Below are positions 11,863 through 24,210 of a stretch of 64,000 nucleotides of DNA, piece after piece (position 1 is the stretch's first letter; every line of letters begins with the position of its first letter). The stretch is from Chlorocebus sabaeus (taxonomy: Eukaryota > Chordata > Mammalia > Primates > Cercopithecidae): positions 90,484,923-90,548,922 of the forward strand of contig NC_132910.1 of the NCBI RefSeq assembly GCF_047675955.1. Direction: 5' to 3'. The position numbers and the translations under genes were made by a program. Under the pieces are notes generated by a model. It did no database searches. It was given only the letters and a program-made list of their open reading frames with translations, and was not told the origin of the DNA.

Positions 11863-12867
11863 CAAGGAGGCCAGTGCTGCTGGAGCAGAGTAAGGTAGCA
11901 GGAGAGAAGTTTGAAGTCAGAATGACAGACTGGGGTCAAATCATAGATCTAGTAGGATTTGGTAAGGACTTCAGATATTTAGTTTAAAAGTGATAGGGAG
12001 CTCTTGGAAGGTTTTGAGCAGAGAAGTGACATGATCTAATTTATAAAAGAATAACTTTGGCTGCTATGTGAACAATAAATGGGAAGCAGCAAGAGTGGAA
12101 GTTGGGAGTCCAATTAGGAAGTGACTACAGTTATATGAAAAATGATGATGGCCTGGACCAGGGAGGTGGTCCAGGGAGGAGCAGGAAATCACTGAGTTAC
12201 GAATCTAGTCTGAAAGCAGAGCTCACAGTATGTATTGAGAGATCGAAAGTGGGGTATGAAAGAAAAAAGCAGACAGCCGCAAATACCTCAGATAGAACAC
12301 TGGCTAAGATAGAAATGGTTCCTTCAAAGAAATCCTAGCACATGTGGTTAAGTATATAACAAGGGAGAAGGGAAGGAAATGTGTATTTGCTAGATGCCTC
12401 TACGTCCTAGTTTTATGTGTTATCCCATTATATCGTCTCCACCACCTTTGGTGATATTATTATTCTTAATTTTATATAATAAAATTAAGTAATTAAAATT
12501 TAATGTAATAGTTTCCTCATTACAGCTAACATGTGAATTTTAACTCAAGACTGTCTAACAGTTAAGCTCTTTTTACTAACACTGTTCTCTAAAAAATGTA
12601 GCTGAAGAATAGGAAATAACACTCTTATAATACTAGTACAAATAAAAAGATTTATTTTGAAGCAAACTAATACTTGAATAAAAGCACCTTTAATTAGACA
12701 ATGATACAAAAGTACGTATTCATTTTGGGACCAGTTCTGAATGAGACTTTTGGGGTCTTCAAGGGTTTCACAGGCTAACTGCACTCGTTATTTCAGATTT
12801 CTAATTTCCCTTTCAAATGGCAGATTTATCCCTAGTATAACTTTTACACTTATTGACATTGATGCCA

Positions 12868-14635
12868 TTTTTTTTCTTTTGTAAACTGAGGTAATATATA
12901 ACATATCATCTTTACCATTTTAAGTGTACAGTTCAGTGGTAACAAATACACTTATATCCTTTTTCCCCCTTCATCTCCTACTCCATCCTCTCTTTTCTGG
13001 CCTCTGGTAACCACCAATGTACTCTATGTCATCATGAAATCCACATTTTTAGCTGCCATGTATGACTGAAAACATGCAATATTTGTCTTTATGTACTTGG
13101 CTTATTTAACATAGTGGTCTCCAGTACCATCCATGTTGCTGCAAATGAGAAGGTTTCACTATTTTTTATGGCCGATTAACACTTCATTGTGCATATATAC
13201 CACACTTTATCCATTCATCCATTGATGGGCACTTACGTTGATTCTGTATCTTGGCTGTTGTGAACAATGCTGCAATAAACATGGGAGTGCGGGTATCTTT
13301 TTGATATACGGATTTCCTTTCTTTTGGATATATACTCAGTAGTGGAATTGCTGGATCACATGGTAATTCATTTTTTTTTTGAAGAACCTCCACACTGTTC
13401 TTCATAGTGGTTGTACTAGTTTACATTTCTACCAACAGTGTACGAGGGTTCTCTTTTCTCCACATCCTCACTAGCATCTGTTATTATCTGTTTTTCTAAC
13501 ACAAGCCATTTTAACTGGGGTGAAATAACATGTTTTAATTTGAATTTCTCTAATGATTAGTGATGTTGAGCATTTTTTCATATACTTGTTGGCCATTTTT
13601 ATGTCGTCCTTTGAGAAAAGTCTGTTCGGATCTTTTGTCCACTTTTTTTTTTTTTCCTCGTAAGACGGAGTCTCGCTCTGTCACCAGGCCAGAGTGCAGT
13701 GGTGCGATCTTGGCTCACTGCAACCTCTGCCTCCCGAGTTCAAGTGATTCTCCTGCCTCAGTTTCCCAAGTAGCTGGGACAACAGGTGCATGCCACCATG
13801 CCCAGCTAATTTTTTTTTTTTGTATTTTTAGTAGAGATGGGGTTTCATGTTGGCCAGGATGGTCTTGATCTCTTGACCTTGTGATCTGCCCGCCTTGACC
13901 TCCCAAAGTGCTGGGATTATAGGTGTGAGCCACCACGCCCAGCCTGCCCACTTTTTAAATTATTTGGTTTTTGTTGTTTGTTTTTGGCTTAAATTGTTTA
14001 GTCTCTTTATTCTGGTCATTAATCCCTTGTCAGATGGATACTTTGAAAATGTTTTCTCCCATTCTGTGGGTTGTCTCCCTAACTCTGTTGAGTGTTTCCT
14101 TTGCTGTGCAGAAACTTTTTAGCTTAATGTAATCTCATTTGTCTGTTTTTGCTTTGTTGTCTGTGCTTTTGAGGTCTTATACAAAAAAAAATCTTTTGCC
14201 CAGACCAAGGTCCTGGAGCACTTCCCCAGTGTGTTCTTCTAGTTTCGTAGTTTCAGGTCTTAGATTTAAGCCTTTAATCCATTTTGATTTGATTTTTGTG
14301 TATGGTGAGAGAGAGGAATCTTGTTTCATTCTTCTGCATATAGTTATCTAGCTTTCCCCCACACCATGTATTGAAAAGACCATCCTTTCCTCATTGTATG
14401 TTCTTGGCACCTTTGTTAAAGATGAGTTGGTATATCCGGATTATCCTGTTTCATTGGTCTATGTGCCTATTTTTTTTAATGCCAGTACCATGTTGTTTTA
14501 GGTATCAGAGCTTTGTAGTAAATTTTGAAGTCTGGTAGTGTGATGCTTCCAGCTTTGTTCTTTCTGCTCAGGGTTGCTTTGGCTATTTGGGGCTTTTATG
14601 GTTCCGTATATATTTTAGAATGATGCCCTTTGTGT
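12868..14635 (-). mobile_element. L1 (L1PB/MA age), 5'-truncated, interrupted by an Alu
   Basis: Reversed 3' end and ORF2 C-terminal half; recognisable words include TTGATGGGCACTTACG and CATCCTCACTAGCATCTG. No open frame. Confidence 0.9.
13643..13944 (-). mobile_element. Alu inside an antisense L1
   Basis: Full-length reversed Alu; the host word gtccactttt / gcccactttt is duplicated on each side. Confidence 0.93.
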
Positions 14636-14964
14636 TTGATCCACAAAAAGGGAGACATCCAGAGCTGAAGAGTTTTCCCTGAGAATTTTGTCAAGAGCTA
14701 GAAGAGAAAGGGGAAGAAGTACATGAACAACTGCATATGGTGATATACACTCTTAACTCTGCTATACAGAAACTTAAGGGGTGGGAGGAGGGAGGGTTAT
14801 AGTGTGAAGCCGGGAACCCAAGGAAGCCTATCCATAGTTCCACATCGCTGATGTAAGATTCTTAGTATATGGACACTTGAACAATTCAATATATTAATAA
14901 GTCTAAGTTTCTACCTGGACAAGGATCTTGGGGTAAGGAGCTGGGGGTATTTTCTTTCCTTTTA

Positions 14965-15968
14965 TGTTGTGGGAAGTCAGGGACCCTGGAGAGAGGGACC
15001 GGCTGGAGCCACGGCAGAGGAACATAAATTGTGAAGATTTCATGGACATTTATCAGTTACCAAACACTTTTATAATTTCTGACGCCTGTCTTACTTTAAT
15101 ATCTTAATTCTGTTATCTTCACAAGCTGAGGATGTACGTCACCTCAGGACCACTGTGATAACTGTATTAACTGTACAAATTGATTATAAAACATGTGTGT
15201 TTGAACAATATGAAATCAGTGCACCTTGAAAAAGAACAGAATAACAGTGATTTTTAGGGAACAAGGTAAGACAACCACAAGGTCTGACTGCCTGTGGGGT
15301 TGGGCAAAAAGAGCCATATTTTTCTTCTTGCAGAGAGCCTATAAATGGATGTGCAAGTAGGAGAGATATCACTAATTATTTTCCTAGCAAGGAATATTAA
15401 TATTAAGACCCTGGGAAAAGAATCCATTCCTGGGGTGAGGTCTATAAACGGCCGCTCTGGGAGTGTCTGTCTTATGCGGTTGAGATAAGGATTGAAATAT
15501 GCCCTGGTCTCCTGTAGTACCCTAGGCTTACTGAGATTGGGAAACTCCATCCTGGTAAATTGTTGGTCAGACCAGTTCTCTGCTCTCAAACCCGTTTTTT
15601 GTTAAGATGTTGATCAAGACAATACATGCACTGCTGAACATAGACCCTTATCAGGAGTTCTGCTTTGCTCTTGTCCTGTTTCTTCAGAAGCATGTGATCT
15701 TTGTTCTGCTTTTTGCCCTTTGAAGCATGTGATCTTTGTACCTACTCCCTGTTTGTACACCCCCTCCCCTTTTGAAATCCTTAACAAAAACTTGCTGGTT
15801 TTGAGGCTTGGGTGGGCATCATGGTCCTACCGATATGTGATGTCACGCCTGGCAGCCCAGCTATAAAATTCCTCTCTTTGTATTCTTTCTCTTTATTTCT
15901 CAGCTGGCCAACAGTTATGGAAAATAGAAAGAACCTACACTGAAATATTGGGGGCAGGTTCCCTGATA
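14965..15968 (+). mobile_element. Solo HERV-K-like LTR (LTR13-like)
   Basis: About 1 kb starting TGTTGTGGGAAGTCAGGGAC and ending GCAGGTTCCCTGATA, with a TATAAAA-like box near 15862 and the CTTGCTGG word typical of beta-type (HERV-K) LTR 3' ends. It is flanked by 6 bp repeats with one difference (ctttta 14959-14964, cttata 15969-15974). No internal retroviral sequence adjoins it, so it is a solo LTR. The LTR13/HML-4 label is from memory and uncertain. Confidence 0.72.
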
Positions 15969-16012
15969 CTTATACTTCTCTCAGTAAATGTTTATACTGT
16001 CTTTACTGTCTT

Positions 16013-16048
16013 TTCCTTCCCTCCCTCCCTCCCTCTCCTTCCTTCCAG
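16013..16048 (+). repeat. Pyrimidine (CCTT/CCCT)n tract
   Basis: Pure C/T run between two copies of a local duplication. Confidence 0.85.
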
Positions 16049-16109
16049 ACAAGGGTCTTGGGGTATTTTGTTTCCTTATACTTCTCTCAGTAAATCAATC
16101 TTTCCTTCC

Positions 16110-16366
16110 TTTTTTTTTTTTTTTTTTTTTTTGAGACAGTCTCGCTGTATGCCCTGGCTGGAGTGCAGCGGTGCGATCTCGGCTCACTGCAACTTCCACT
16201 TCCTGGGTTCAAGTGATTCTCAAGCCTCAGCCTCCCAAGTAGCTGGGATTACTTTAGTAGAGATGGGGTTTTGCCAGGCTGGCCTTGAACTCCTGATCTC
16301 AGGTGATCCACCTGCCTTGGTCTCCCAAAGTGCTGGGATTACAGGCATAAGCCACCACACCTAGCC
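16110..16366 (-). mobile_element. Alu with internal deletion
   Basis: Reversed Alu lacking about 45 bp around the central linker (GGGATTAC joins TTTAGTAGAG). Confidence 0.92.
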
Positions 16367-16564
16367 TATACTGTCTTTTCATCCATGAGAAACATAACAC
16401 AAAGACTGGGCATATGCTAAGAGTTGCCACCAAAATACTGAAGAAAGGGACAAGGAAAGGGCAAGGTCACTTAGTGAAAGGGGCAGGGGCAATTAATGGA
16501 CTAAGAAGGTATAGTACAGAAGGTTCAGGAGAGGGAGGTAAAACTCAGAATGACTGGCTGTATC

Positions 16565-16745
16565 CCAAGTATACAGCCTTGGGTAAGTTGCTTACTTTTT
16601 CTGAGCCTTAGGATCCTCATCTGGTAAGTAGGGATAAGTGAGAGTAAAAATAGGACCAACCTCATAGGCTCCTGTGACAATAAAATGATATAATTCATTT
16701 GAAGTACTTAGCAAAACGGCTCAACAAATGTTTGCTACTATCATT
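16565..16745 (+). repeat. MIR SINE
   Basis: cttgggtaagttgcttac, ctgagccttaggatcctcat and a cctcataggctcctgtg segment follow MIR. Confidence 0.7.
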
Positions 16746-16929
16746 AAGTTTCACTAACAGTGCAACTTTAGACAAGTGGCTTAAAGTCTTTCCCCTTTAT
16801 TTCTTCAGCTACAAAATGATGGATAGAACCAGGTGATACTGAAGATTTCTTTATAACTTTATATAATTATGATGCTATGTGCGTTGTACTCAAGGTGGTA
16901 GAAAAGAAATTAGAAACCTCCCTTGGTTG

Positions 16930-16943
16930 CCACCAGGTGGCAG
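16930..16943 (+). promoter_or_regulatory. CTCF-type motif CCACCAGGTGGCAG
   Basis: Matches the CTCF core CCASYAGRKGGCR at every position. It is in non-repeat sequence. Occupancy is inferred only. Confidence 0.6.
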
Positions 16944-16999
16944 TAATGAGTTTAGGTACCATCCCATTTTGGGGAAAGCTTACCATTTTTTTCAGTGTA

Positions 17000-17770
17000 C
17001 AGATGCAGAACTATTGTTAACATTTTGACATATCATCTCCCATCTAGGTTTTTTCTTCACAGGTATATGCCAATTTTTATTTTACAAAAATGTGGATACT
17101 ATTAGACATCTGTTTTGTAAACAGCTTTTTAAAAAACATAATATATGGCAATCACCTTCCATATCAATTAATGTAGTTCTACAACATCATGCTTAAGAGC
17201 CCTGAGGTATTCCACAGGAATGTGTTTAAACCATACTTTGTTAAAACCATCCCCTACTTGTCAAACAATCGATGTTTTTAATTGGTTTGGCATTATAACA
17301 TTATAGACAATGTTTCAATAAACATCTTTGCCATATACTATCTAGTTATTTCTCAGGGAAATGTTCCAGAAGTGGAATGTCTGGGCAAAAGGTATGTACT
17401 TAAAAAAAAAAAAACGTTTAATATATACCACCCATTTGTCTTTTCCTATATAGGGTTTTGTGTCTAATAGAGCAAGGTCCCTTATCAATGCCTTTATTCA
17501 AAATATGAATTGACTATTCTGAAGCATTTATTCTTCATGGTGAAATTTACAATCATTTTGTCAAAATTTCCCCTTCCTTTCCTCCAAAAATTCCACTGGA
17601 ATTTTTATTGATATTGTGTCCAATTTATAGATTAACTTGAAGAGAGTTTACATTATTACAATATTGTGTCTTTCTATCCAGCAGCATGGTACTCTCCTCC
17701 ATTCATCCATTTCCTCTGTCGGTAAAATTTGGGTGTTATTTACCATTTAGTTTACTTCTGAATAATTTAT
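17000..17770 (-). mobile_element. Old L1M-like sequence
   Basis: Reversed L1 phrases (gtttcaataaacatctttgc; attgatattgtgtccaattt). Weakly supported and diverged. Confidence 0.5.
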
Positions 17771-17785
17771 ATATATATATATATA

Positions 17786-18080
17786 TTTTTTTTTTTTTTG
17801 AGACGGAGTCTCGCTCTGTCGCCCAGGCTGGAGTGCAGTGGCTGGATCTCAGCTCACTGCAAGCTCCGCCTCCCGGGTTTACGCCATTCTCCTGCCTCAG
17901 CCTCCGGAGTAGCTGGGACTACAGGCGCCCGCCACCTCGCCCGGCTAGTTTTTTTGTATTTTTAGTAGAGACGGGGTTTCACCGTATTAGCCAGGATGCT
18001 CTCGATCTCCTGACCTCGTGATCCGCCCGCCTCGGCCTCCCAAAGTGCTGGGATTACAGGCTTGAGCCACCGCGCCCGGC
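17786..18080 (-). mobile_element. Young AluY-type element, Old World monkey-like (AluYR)
   Basis: Near-consensus with many intact CpGs. The variants GCCACCTCGCCCGGCTAG and CAGGCTTGAGCCACCGCG are ones I associate with cercopithecoid AluYR elements. The insertion is flanked by taatttata-type sequence on both sides. Confidence 0.85.
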
Positions 18081-18116
18081 TAATTTATATTTTTTATTAC
18101 TATTACTGGGTTGGTT

Positions 18117-18432
18117 TTTGTTTTGTTTTGTTTTTTGTTTTGTTTTGTTTTGAGACAGGGTCTCACTCTGTAGCCCAGGCTGGAGTGCAGTGGTGCAATG
18201 TTGACTCACTGCAACCTTTGCCACCCGAGTTCAAGTGATTCTCCTGCCTCAGCCTCCCAAGTAGCTGGGATTACAGGCGCATGCCACTACACCTAGCTAA
18301 TTTTTGTATTTTTAGTAGAGACGGGGTTTCACCTTGATTGCCAGGCTGATCTTGAGCTCCTGACCTCAGATGTTCCACCCGCCTCAGCCTCCCAAAGTGC
18401 TGGGATTACAGGCATGAGCCACCATGCCCAGC
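18117..18432 (-). mobile_element. Alu (S-like)
   Basis: Full-length reversed Alu with a (TTTTG)n tail complement. Confidence 0.93.
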
Positions 18433-18484
18433 AGAATGACTGATTTTTTAATTGGTCACATTACTAGACTTGCTTAATGGTTCT

Positions 18485-18790
18485 AATATTCTTCAGTTTA
18501 TCTATTCAATATTTACTGAGTGTGTACAATGTGCCAAATGCTATTCTGGGTCCTGGAAATAGCAGTAAAAAATCTGTTCTCCAGGTCTTTATATCCTACT
18601 GAGAGGAAATACTAAACAGAGAAATATATGAAAGGTGGTGATAAGTGCTAAGGAAGTGGTCGTGGGGAAAAGCATAGAAAGGAGGATGGAAAGTGACCAG
18701 GAAAGATACTCTTTCAGATAGTGTATTAAAATAAGCCCCCTCTGATGAGTTGAAGTTTGAGGAGACACCTAAAGTGATGTTGCTTTTCTT
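18485..18790 (-). mobile_element. L2-like remnant
   Basis: tatttactgagtgtgtac...gccaaatgctattctggg is a reversed L2 3' end followed by L2-like sequence (gataagtgctaaggaag). Confidence 0.5.
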
Positions 18791-19276
18791 GGGTTTTCCT
18801 GGTACATATTTATTTATATCACTATGCTCTTTCCCAGTCACAGCAGGATTTCCAAGCTCCTGGAGATTGCCTGTCCCGTGGTAGCAACACCAAAGACTTA
18901 AGACTGTAAAGAAAGCCTCTAAAATTCCCAGTGTTCCTGGATTTAAATAACACATCCAGAGTTCCTCCCAGTCGTCACAACTCCAACTGGATTTTAGAGG
19001 CACACAGGGCTGAGTGTGATCCTGGTAAATCTACCCCCGACCCCATCACAATATCCACCTGCTTTATAAACTGCCTGAGAGAACAATTCCAATAGATTAT
19101 AATAACCACAAACTGCTTAAAAGAACAATCCCAAGAGGTATAATGAGACCTTCTTTTTTTAAAAAAATAGAAATAACCCTGTCATACCTCATTTGCCTAT
19201 TTGAGTCTTTTAAAGTCCATTGTATAGAATTGTAACACCATCATGCTTTGCTCTAATCTAGCCTAATTTCCCATTC

Positions 19277-19584
19277 CTTTTTCTTTTCTTTTTCTTTTTT
19301 TTTGAGACAGAGTCTTGCTCTGTTGCCCATGCTGGAGTGCAGTGGTGCAATCTTGTCTCACTGCAACCTCTTCCTCCCGGGTTCAAGCAATTCTCCTGCC
19401 TCAGCCTCCCAAGTAGCTGGGATTACAGGCATGAGCCACCACACCCAGCTAATTTTTGTATTTTAGTAGAGATGGGGTTTCACCATGTTGGCCAGGCTGG
19501 TCTCGAACTCCTCACCTCAGGTGATCTGCCTGACTCGACCTCCCAAGGTGCTGGGATTACAGGCATGAGCCCCTGTGCCCAGCC
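19277..19584 (-). mobile_element. Alu (S-like)
   Basis: Full-length reversed Alu with a (CTTTT)n tail complement. Confidence 0.92.
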
Positions 19585-19990
19585 TCCCCCTCCTCTTAAT
19601 CTGTGTTGACCCTTCCATTGTATCGTCATCAGTCAAATTCCCTAATCCTTAATACCTTTTCTAAACATTCCTCTCATTTTCTTACTCTAACCAAAACCTA
19701 ACCATCTCCTAATAATGTTGCTTTCCCTACAATACTCTCAAATTGTGTCTGCTTTTAAAAATTACTCAACCCACTTACCAAAGGAGCCTAGAGATGAGGT
19801 AGGTGTCCTGCTTATTTCCCACTGTCAATTCCAGACCTTTTTTCTCCTTTGAAAATTCCAGTTTCCTTGACCATATCCATTCTCCTTTTTTTGTACAGTC
19901 ATCTATTGTCCTCCTCCTAGTCTTTCACCCTCATCGCAGAAGGGCTTCTTAGCATGCAGTGTCTTGTTTTCCTTTCCACTGCTACTGCTG

Positions 19991-19992
<2 letters not shown>
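19585..19992. other. No recognised feature
   Basis: Pyrimidine-rich sequence between two Alus; no gene or clear repeat seen. Confidence 0.5.
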
Positions 19993-20021
<29 letters not shown>

Positions 20022-20302
20022 GAGATGGAGTCTCGCTCTGTCACACAGGCTGGAGTGCAGTGTTGCGATCTCAACTCACTGCAAGCTCCGCCTCCTGGGC
20101 TCAAGTGATTCTCCTGCCTCAGTCTCCCAAGTAGCTGGGACTACAGGCACCTGCCACCACGCCCAGCTAATTTTTTGTATTTTTAGTGGAGACAGAGTTT
20201 CACCATTTTAGCCAGGGTGGTCTCGATCTCCTGACCTTGTGATCTGCCCGCCTTGGCCTCCTGAAGTGCTAGGATTACAGGTGTGAGCCACCGCGACTGG
20301 CC
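19993..20302 (-). mobile_element. Alu (Y-like)
   Basis: Full-length reversed Alu with a long T run; carries the CAAGCTCCGCCTCC variant of younger Alus. Confidence 0.93.
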
Positions 20303-20934
20303 AGCTGTCATTATATTTAACTTTAACAATTCATCTATTACCTTAGCTATGGCTGGTACTACGTGATTTGCCCTGCCTGCTTCTTCACCTTCACATCCTG
20401 CCGCTCTCCTCTGTTAAGTCAGAAACTGTGAAGTGTCTTAGATTTTGTCCCTCTTGCAAGCTAATAGGTTAGCTTGCCACAGTTTCATATATACATACTG
20501 CCAGAAGACACCAGACCACTGGGCCATAAAAGATTTGTTACTGAAAGCACAAAGCATTTACAACACCTGGTGTCATTTCCCCATGCCCCATTTTCCATAA
20601 GGCAACAGATGTTTCCCGTGCAGTGAGTTGCATCACAGGAGAGGAATCTTAAATTTAGAAGACTCCAAGCTTTTATCAAAGTTGCTGGTGACCTATCCAT
20701 TCCTCCCATTCAGGAGAGAAATTATTCATTATCTTGAAATGTAAGTGAATTTCCTTTGGGAGGAGGAAGAAGGCCCCTCTAGGTTTATTACCCAGGAATT
20801 TAATACACACTGGGGTTTGGGAGGTGGATATGAATATCATTATGCACTTTTTCACCTAGAGAAGACTAGTCTGAATTTGTGGCAGGAACCTACCCAGCCT
20901 GACTGCCTGCTAAAACAAAAATATCAACATTCTT
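20303..20934. other. No recognised feature
   Basis: Moderately complex sequence, possibly an old LTR remnant, not assigned. Confidence 0.45.
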
Positions 20935-22477
20935 AATAGCATTTAAATAAGATCCAGCATCTCAAAACAGAATATTCAAAATATCCATAATACAGTACAG
21001 TCCAAAATTACAAAGCATACAAAAAAAAAAAAAAAAAAACAGGAAAATCTCAATTCATATAGGGAAAAAAAGGACAATGCTGAGATAACACAGACTATAA
21101 AATTATCTGATGAAGGTTTTAAAGCAACTATTAATATTTGTTAGGAGACTATTCTTCATAGGTCTCTTGAATTTCTACATGTGTTCTAGGCAAAGGCATT
21201 AACAGCTTTTTCTCTGAACTATCTTTTTTAGCTGTTTGTATAGCAAATATCCTTAGAAGATAGAATGTCTTCCTTTGGGAACAAGGACAGATGTTTTTTC
21301 CTTCCAAGATTAAAAAAAAGATAGTGTCTCTCTCAGGACAAGGCTGGGCAGGTTTCCTGGCCCTTTATCAAAGACTGGTGTTTCCCACAGAGTTCTTCTA
21401 TAACAAATCCCACAACATATACAGGTATCACCAGGCCTCACAGCATCACTGTGTAGGAACTGAGGCTCAGAAAACTGGGTTAAATGCTGATACTCTGCCT
21501 CCTGCTACTCGTGTGGGTAATAAACTGTCCTTTATCTCTGACCCAGAGTCTTGTGTCTTCTGTCACTATTCATGAAATTGTGGCAGCCTAACTTGTTAAC
21601 TTGCAAGTAAGGTAAAATCTCAGACCCTCCAAAGTTCTTGACTTTGTTATAACAATTCTCCTACAAGCAATCACAAGCATTTCTGAAGCCAATATAAAAA
21701 ACAGAAAGTATCAGCAAAGAAATAGAAGACATAAAGAAGAATCAAATGGATATTTCAGAACTGAAAAATACAATAGCCAACATTTTAAAAAAATTCACTG
21801 GATGGTTTCAATAGCAAGGTAAACATGACAGAGTCAATGAACTTGTAAATAGATCAATAAAAATTAACCAATCTTAACAGCAGAAAGAAAAAAGATTTGA
21901 AAAAACAATGAGTAGAATCTCAGAGACCTCTCGGATACTGACAAAATGCACTGAAAAATTTAGAATAATGGAAGAAAAGGTCTCAAATTTGGCAAAAGAC
22001 AAATCTACAGATTCATGAAGTTCAACAAACCCCAAACAAGATGAACACATAAATTTATACCCAAACACATCATAATCAAAATGCTGAAAAATGAAGACAA
22101 AGAAAAAAACCTTGGAAGCAGCTAGAGAAACTGAAAGTACTACCTACACACAAACAATGTGAATCACAGCAAATCTCTCAGCAGGATCCACGCAAACCAC
22201 AGAAGTGATACAGTAATTTTAAAGCTCTGAAAGTGTCAACACAGAATACTACATCTAGTGAAAATATCCATCAGGAATTGAGATGAAATAATGGCATTCT
22301 CATATGAAGACAAACTAAAAGAATTCATTTCTAGCAGAGCTGTTCTAAAAGAATTGCTAAAGAAAATTCTTCAGACAAAGGGAAATGATACCAGAAGGAA
22401 ACCTGAAACATCAGGAATGAATGAAGAGCACCAGAAATGGTAAATATCTGTGTAAAAATAGTAGTCTATTCTCCTAT
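20935..22477 (+). mobile_element. Old L1M/HAL1-type ORF1 region
   Basis: The parts 20935-21138 and 21655-22477 read as old L1 ORF1-like sequence (gcatacaaa, then gaactgaaaaatacaatagcc). Interrupted by the possible LTR at 21139. No open frame. Confidence 0.6.
21139..21654 (+). mobile_element. Possible solo LTR in an old L1
   Basis: A 516 bp stretch from TGTTAGG to TATAACA interrupts L1M-like sequence and has AATAAACTGTCC near 21521 followed by a TCTTGTGTCTTC segment, like class I LTR 3' ends. No clean target duplication, so the call is tentative. Confidence 0.42.
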
Positions 22478-22893
22478 TCTCCTCTTTTTTAAAAAACTTA
22501 ATACTTTAAGGTCTGGGATACATGTGCAGAACGTGCAGGTTTGTTACATAGGTATACACATGCCATGGTGGTTTCCTGCACCCATCAACCCGTCATCTAC
22601 ATTGTTTCTCCTAATGCTATCCCTCCCCTAGTCCCCCATCCCCCAACAGGCCCCGATGTGTGATGTTCCCCTCCCCGTGTCCATACATTCTCATTGTTCA
22701 GCTCCCACTTATGAGTGAGAACATGTGGTGTTTGGTTTTCTGTTCCTGTGTTAGTTTGCTGAGAATGATGGTTTCCAGCTTCATCCATGTCCCTGCAAAG
22801 GACATGAACTCATCCTTTTTTATGGCTGCATAGCATTCCATGGTGTATATGTGCCACATTTTCTTTATCCAGTCTATCACTGATGGGTACTAA
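22478..22893 (-). mobile_element. L1PA 3' end fragment
   Basis: 3'UTR and the extreme end of ORF2 (MWHIYTMECYAAIKKDEFMS). Inserted next to an older L1. Confidence 0.92.
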
Positions 22894-23109
22894 GTTCTTT
22901 AAAAATATATTTGATGGTTGAAAATAAAAACTGTACCATTGTCTGATGGGGTTTTCAACATATGTAGATGTAATTCATGACAACTCTAACGTAAGGGGTA
23001 GAGGATAAGTGGACCTGTATGGTAGTAAGGTTTCTACATTCTACTTAAAATTGGGGGAAAAGACATTCTAAGCAGATTCAAAAAGCTAAATATGTATATT
23101 TGCATTATG

Positions 23110-23420
23110 TGAAACTCATTTTTGCCTCAAGGTCTTTCCAGTTGCTTTTCCTTTTGTCTGAAAAAATGTTCCCCTCAACTAATGTCTCCCTCAACTAATT
23201 CATGTGTCCGCATAAATGGCACCTCTTCAAGGAAGCCTTCCCTTAACCACCCTCATAAAATAACCACCTCTTCCCATCAGATTCTACCTTTATATTTGAT
23301 TTTATTTTCTTCATTCATTTATCATTATCCAATTATCTTCCCACTAGCATGCAGGTGATGGTCTCCCTGTTCACTTCTGTATTCCCAGGTCCTAGACCAA
23401 GGCACTGGGTTTTGTTTGCT
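23110..23420 (+). mobile_element. L2 3' region
   Basis: caaggaagccttcccttaacc and a following AT-rich stretch to gcaggtgatgg match L2 3' sequence. Confidence 0.55.
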
Positions 23421-23910
23421 TAACCTATCAAGAACTGAGAGAGCAGCACAGAAATTTGCCACCTCCTGTAGTTCTAACATTTTTTGCTGTATATAGCTTA
23501 AGTCCATTTTATTAGTTACAAACTGGAGTAGAAATTATTCTGTTTTTCTGGTGAATTCAACCTTTTATCAGTAGGTAATGACCTTTTTATTCTAATAATC
23601 TTTTTTGTCTTAAAATCTTTTTTCTGATATTAATATATGTATGTGAATTCTTTGTATTAAGATCTGCCTAGTGTATGTTTTTCTATCTCTTATCTTCTAC
23701 TGTTTTGCCTGTATGTTTTCAGATTCTTGTATATGTCATACAGCTAGATTTTTCTTTTCATTTCAGTCTGACAGACTCTGTCTTTTAATTGGTAAATGTC
23801 ATACATTTATGTTTATTGTGATTCTTGATATTGTTGGATTTGTTTATACACCTTACTTGTTCGTTTATATTTGCCTTGCTTTCTCTGAGCTACTATTTTT
23901 ATAGCCCCAA

Positions 23911-24210
23911 TTTTTTTTTGTTGTTTTTTGAGACGGAGTCTCGCGCTGTTGCCTAGGCTGGAGTGCAGTGGCACGATCTCCACTGACTGCAAGCTCTGCC
24001 TCCCAGGTTCACGCCATTCTCCTGCCTCAGCCTCCCCAGTAGCTGGGACTACAGGCGCCCGCCACCACGCCTGGCTAATTTTTTGTATTTTTAGTAGAGA
24101 CAGGGTTTCACCATGTTAGCCAGGATGGTCTCGATCTCCTGACCTCGTAATCTGCCTGCCTCGACCTCCCAAAGTGCTGGGATCACAGGCGTAAGCCACT
24201 GCGCCCGGCC
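23911..24210 (-). mobile_element. AluY-like element in an old L1
   Basis: Full-length reversed Alu; TTCACGCCATTCTCCTGCC and ACAGGCGCCCGCCACC match AluY. Confidence 0.93.

Larger units (their letters stand above)
10920..12350 (-). mobile_element. Second L2 LINE remnant in tandem order
   Basis: Begins again with a 3'-end-like segment, then agagcattccaggcagagg and ggttttgagcagagaagtga in the L2 order. Interrupted by an Alu fragment, the purine tract and an Alu. Confidence 0.58.
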
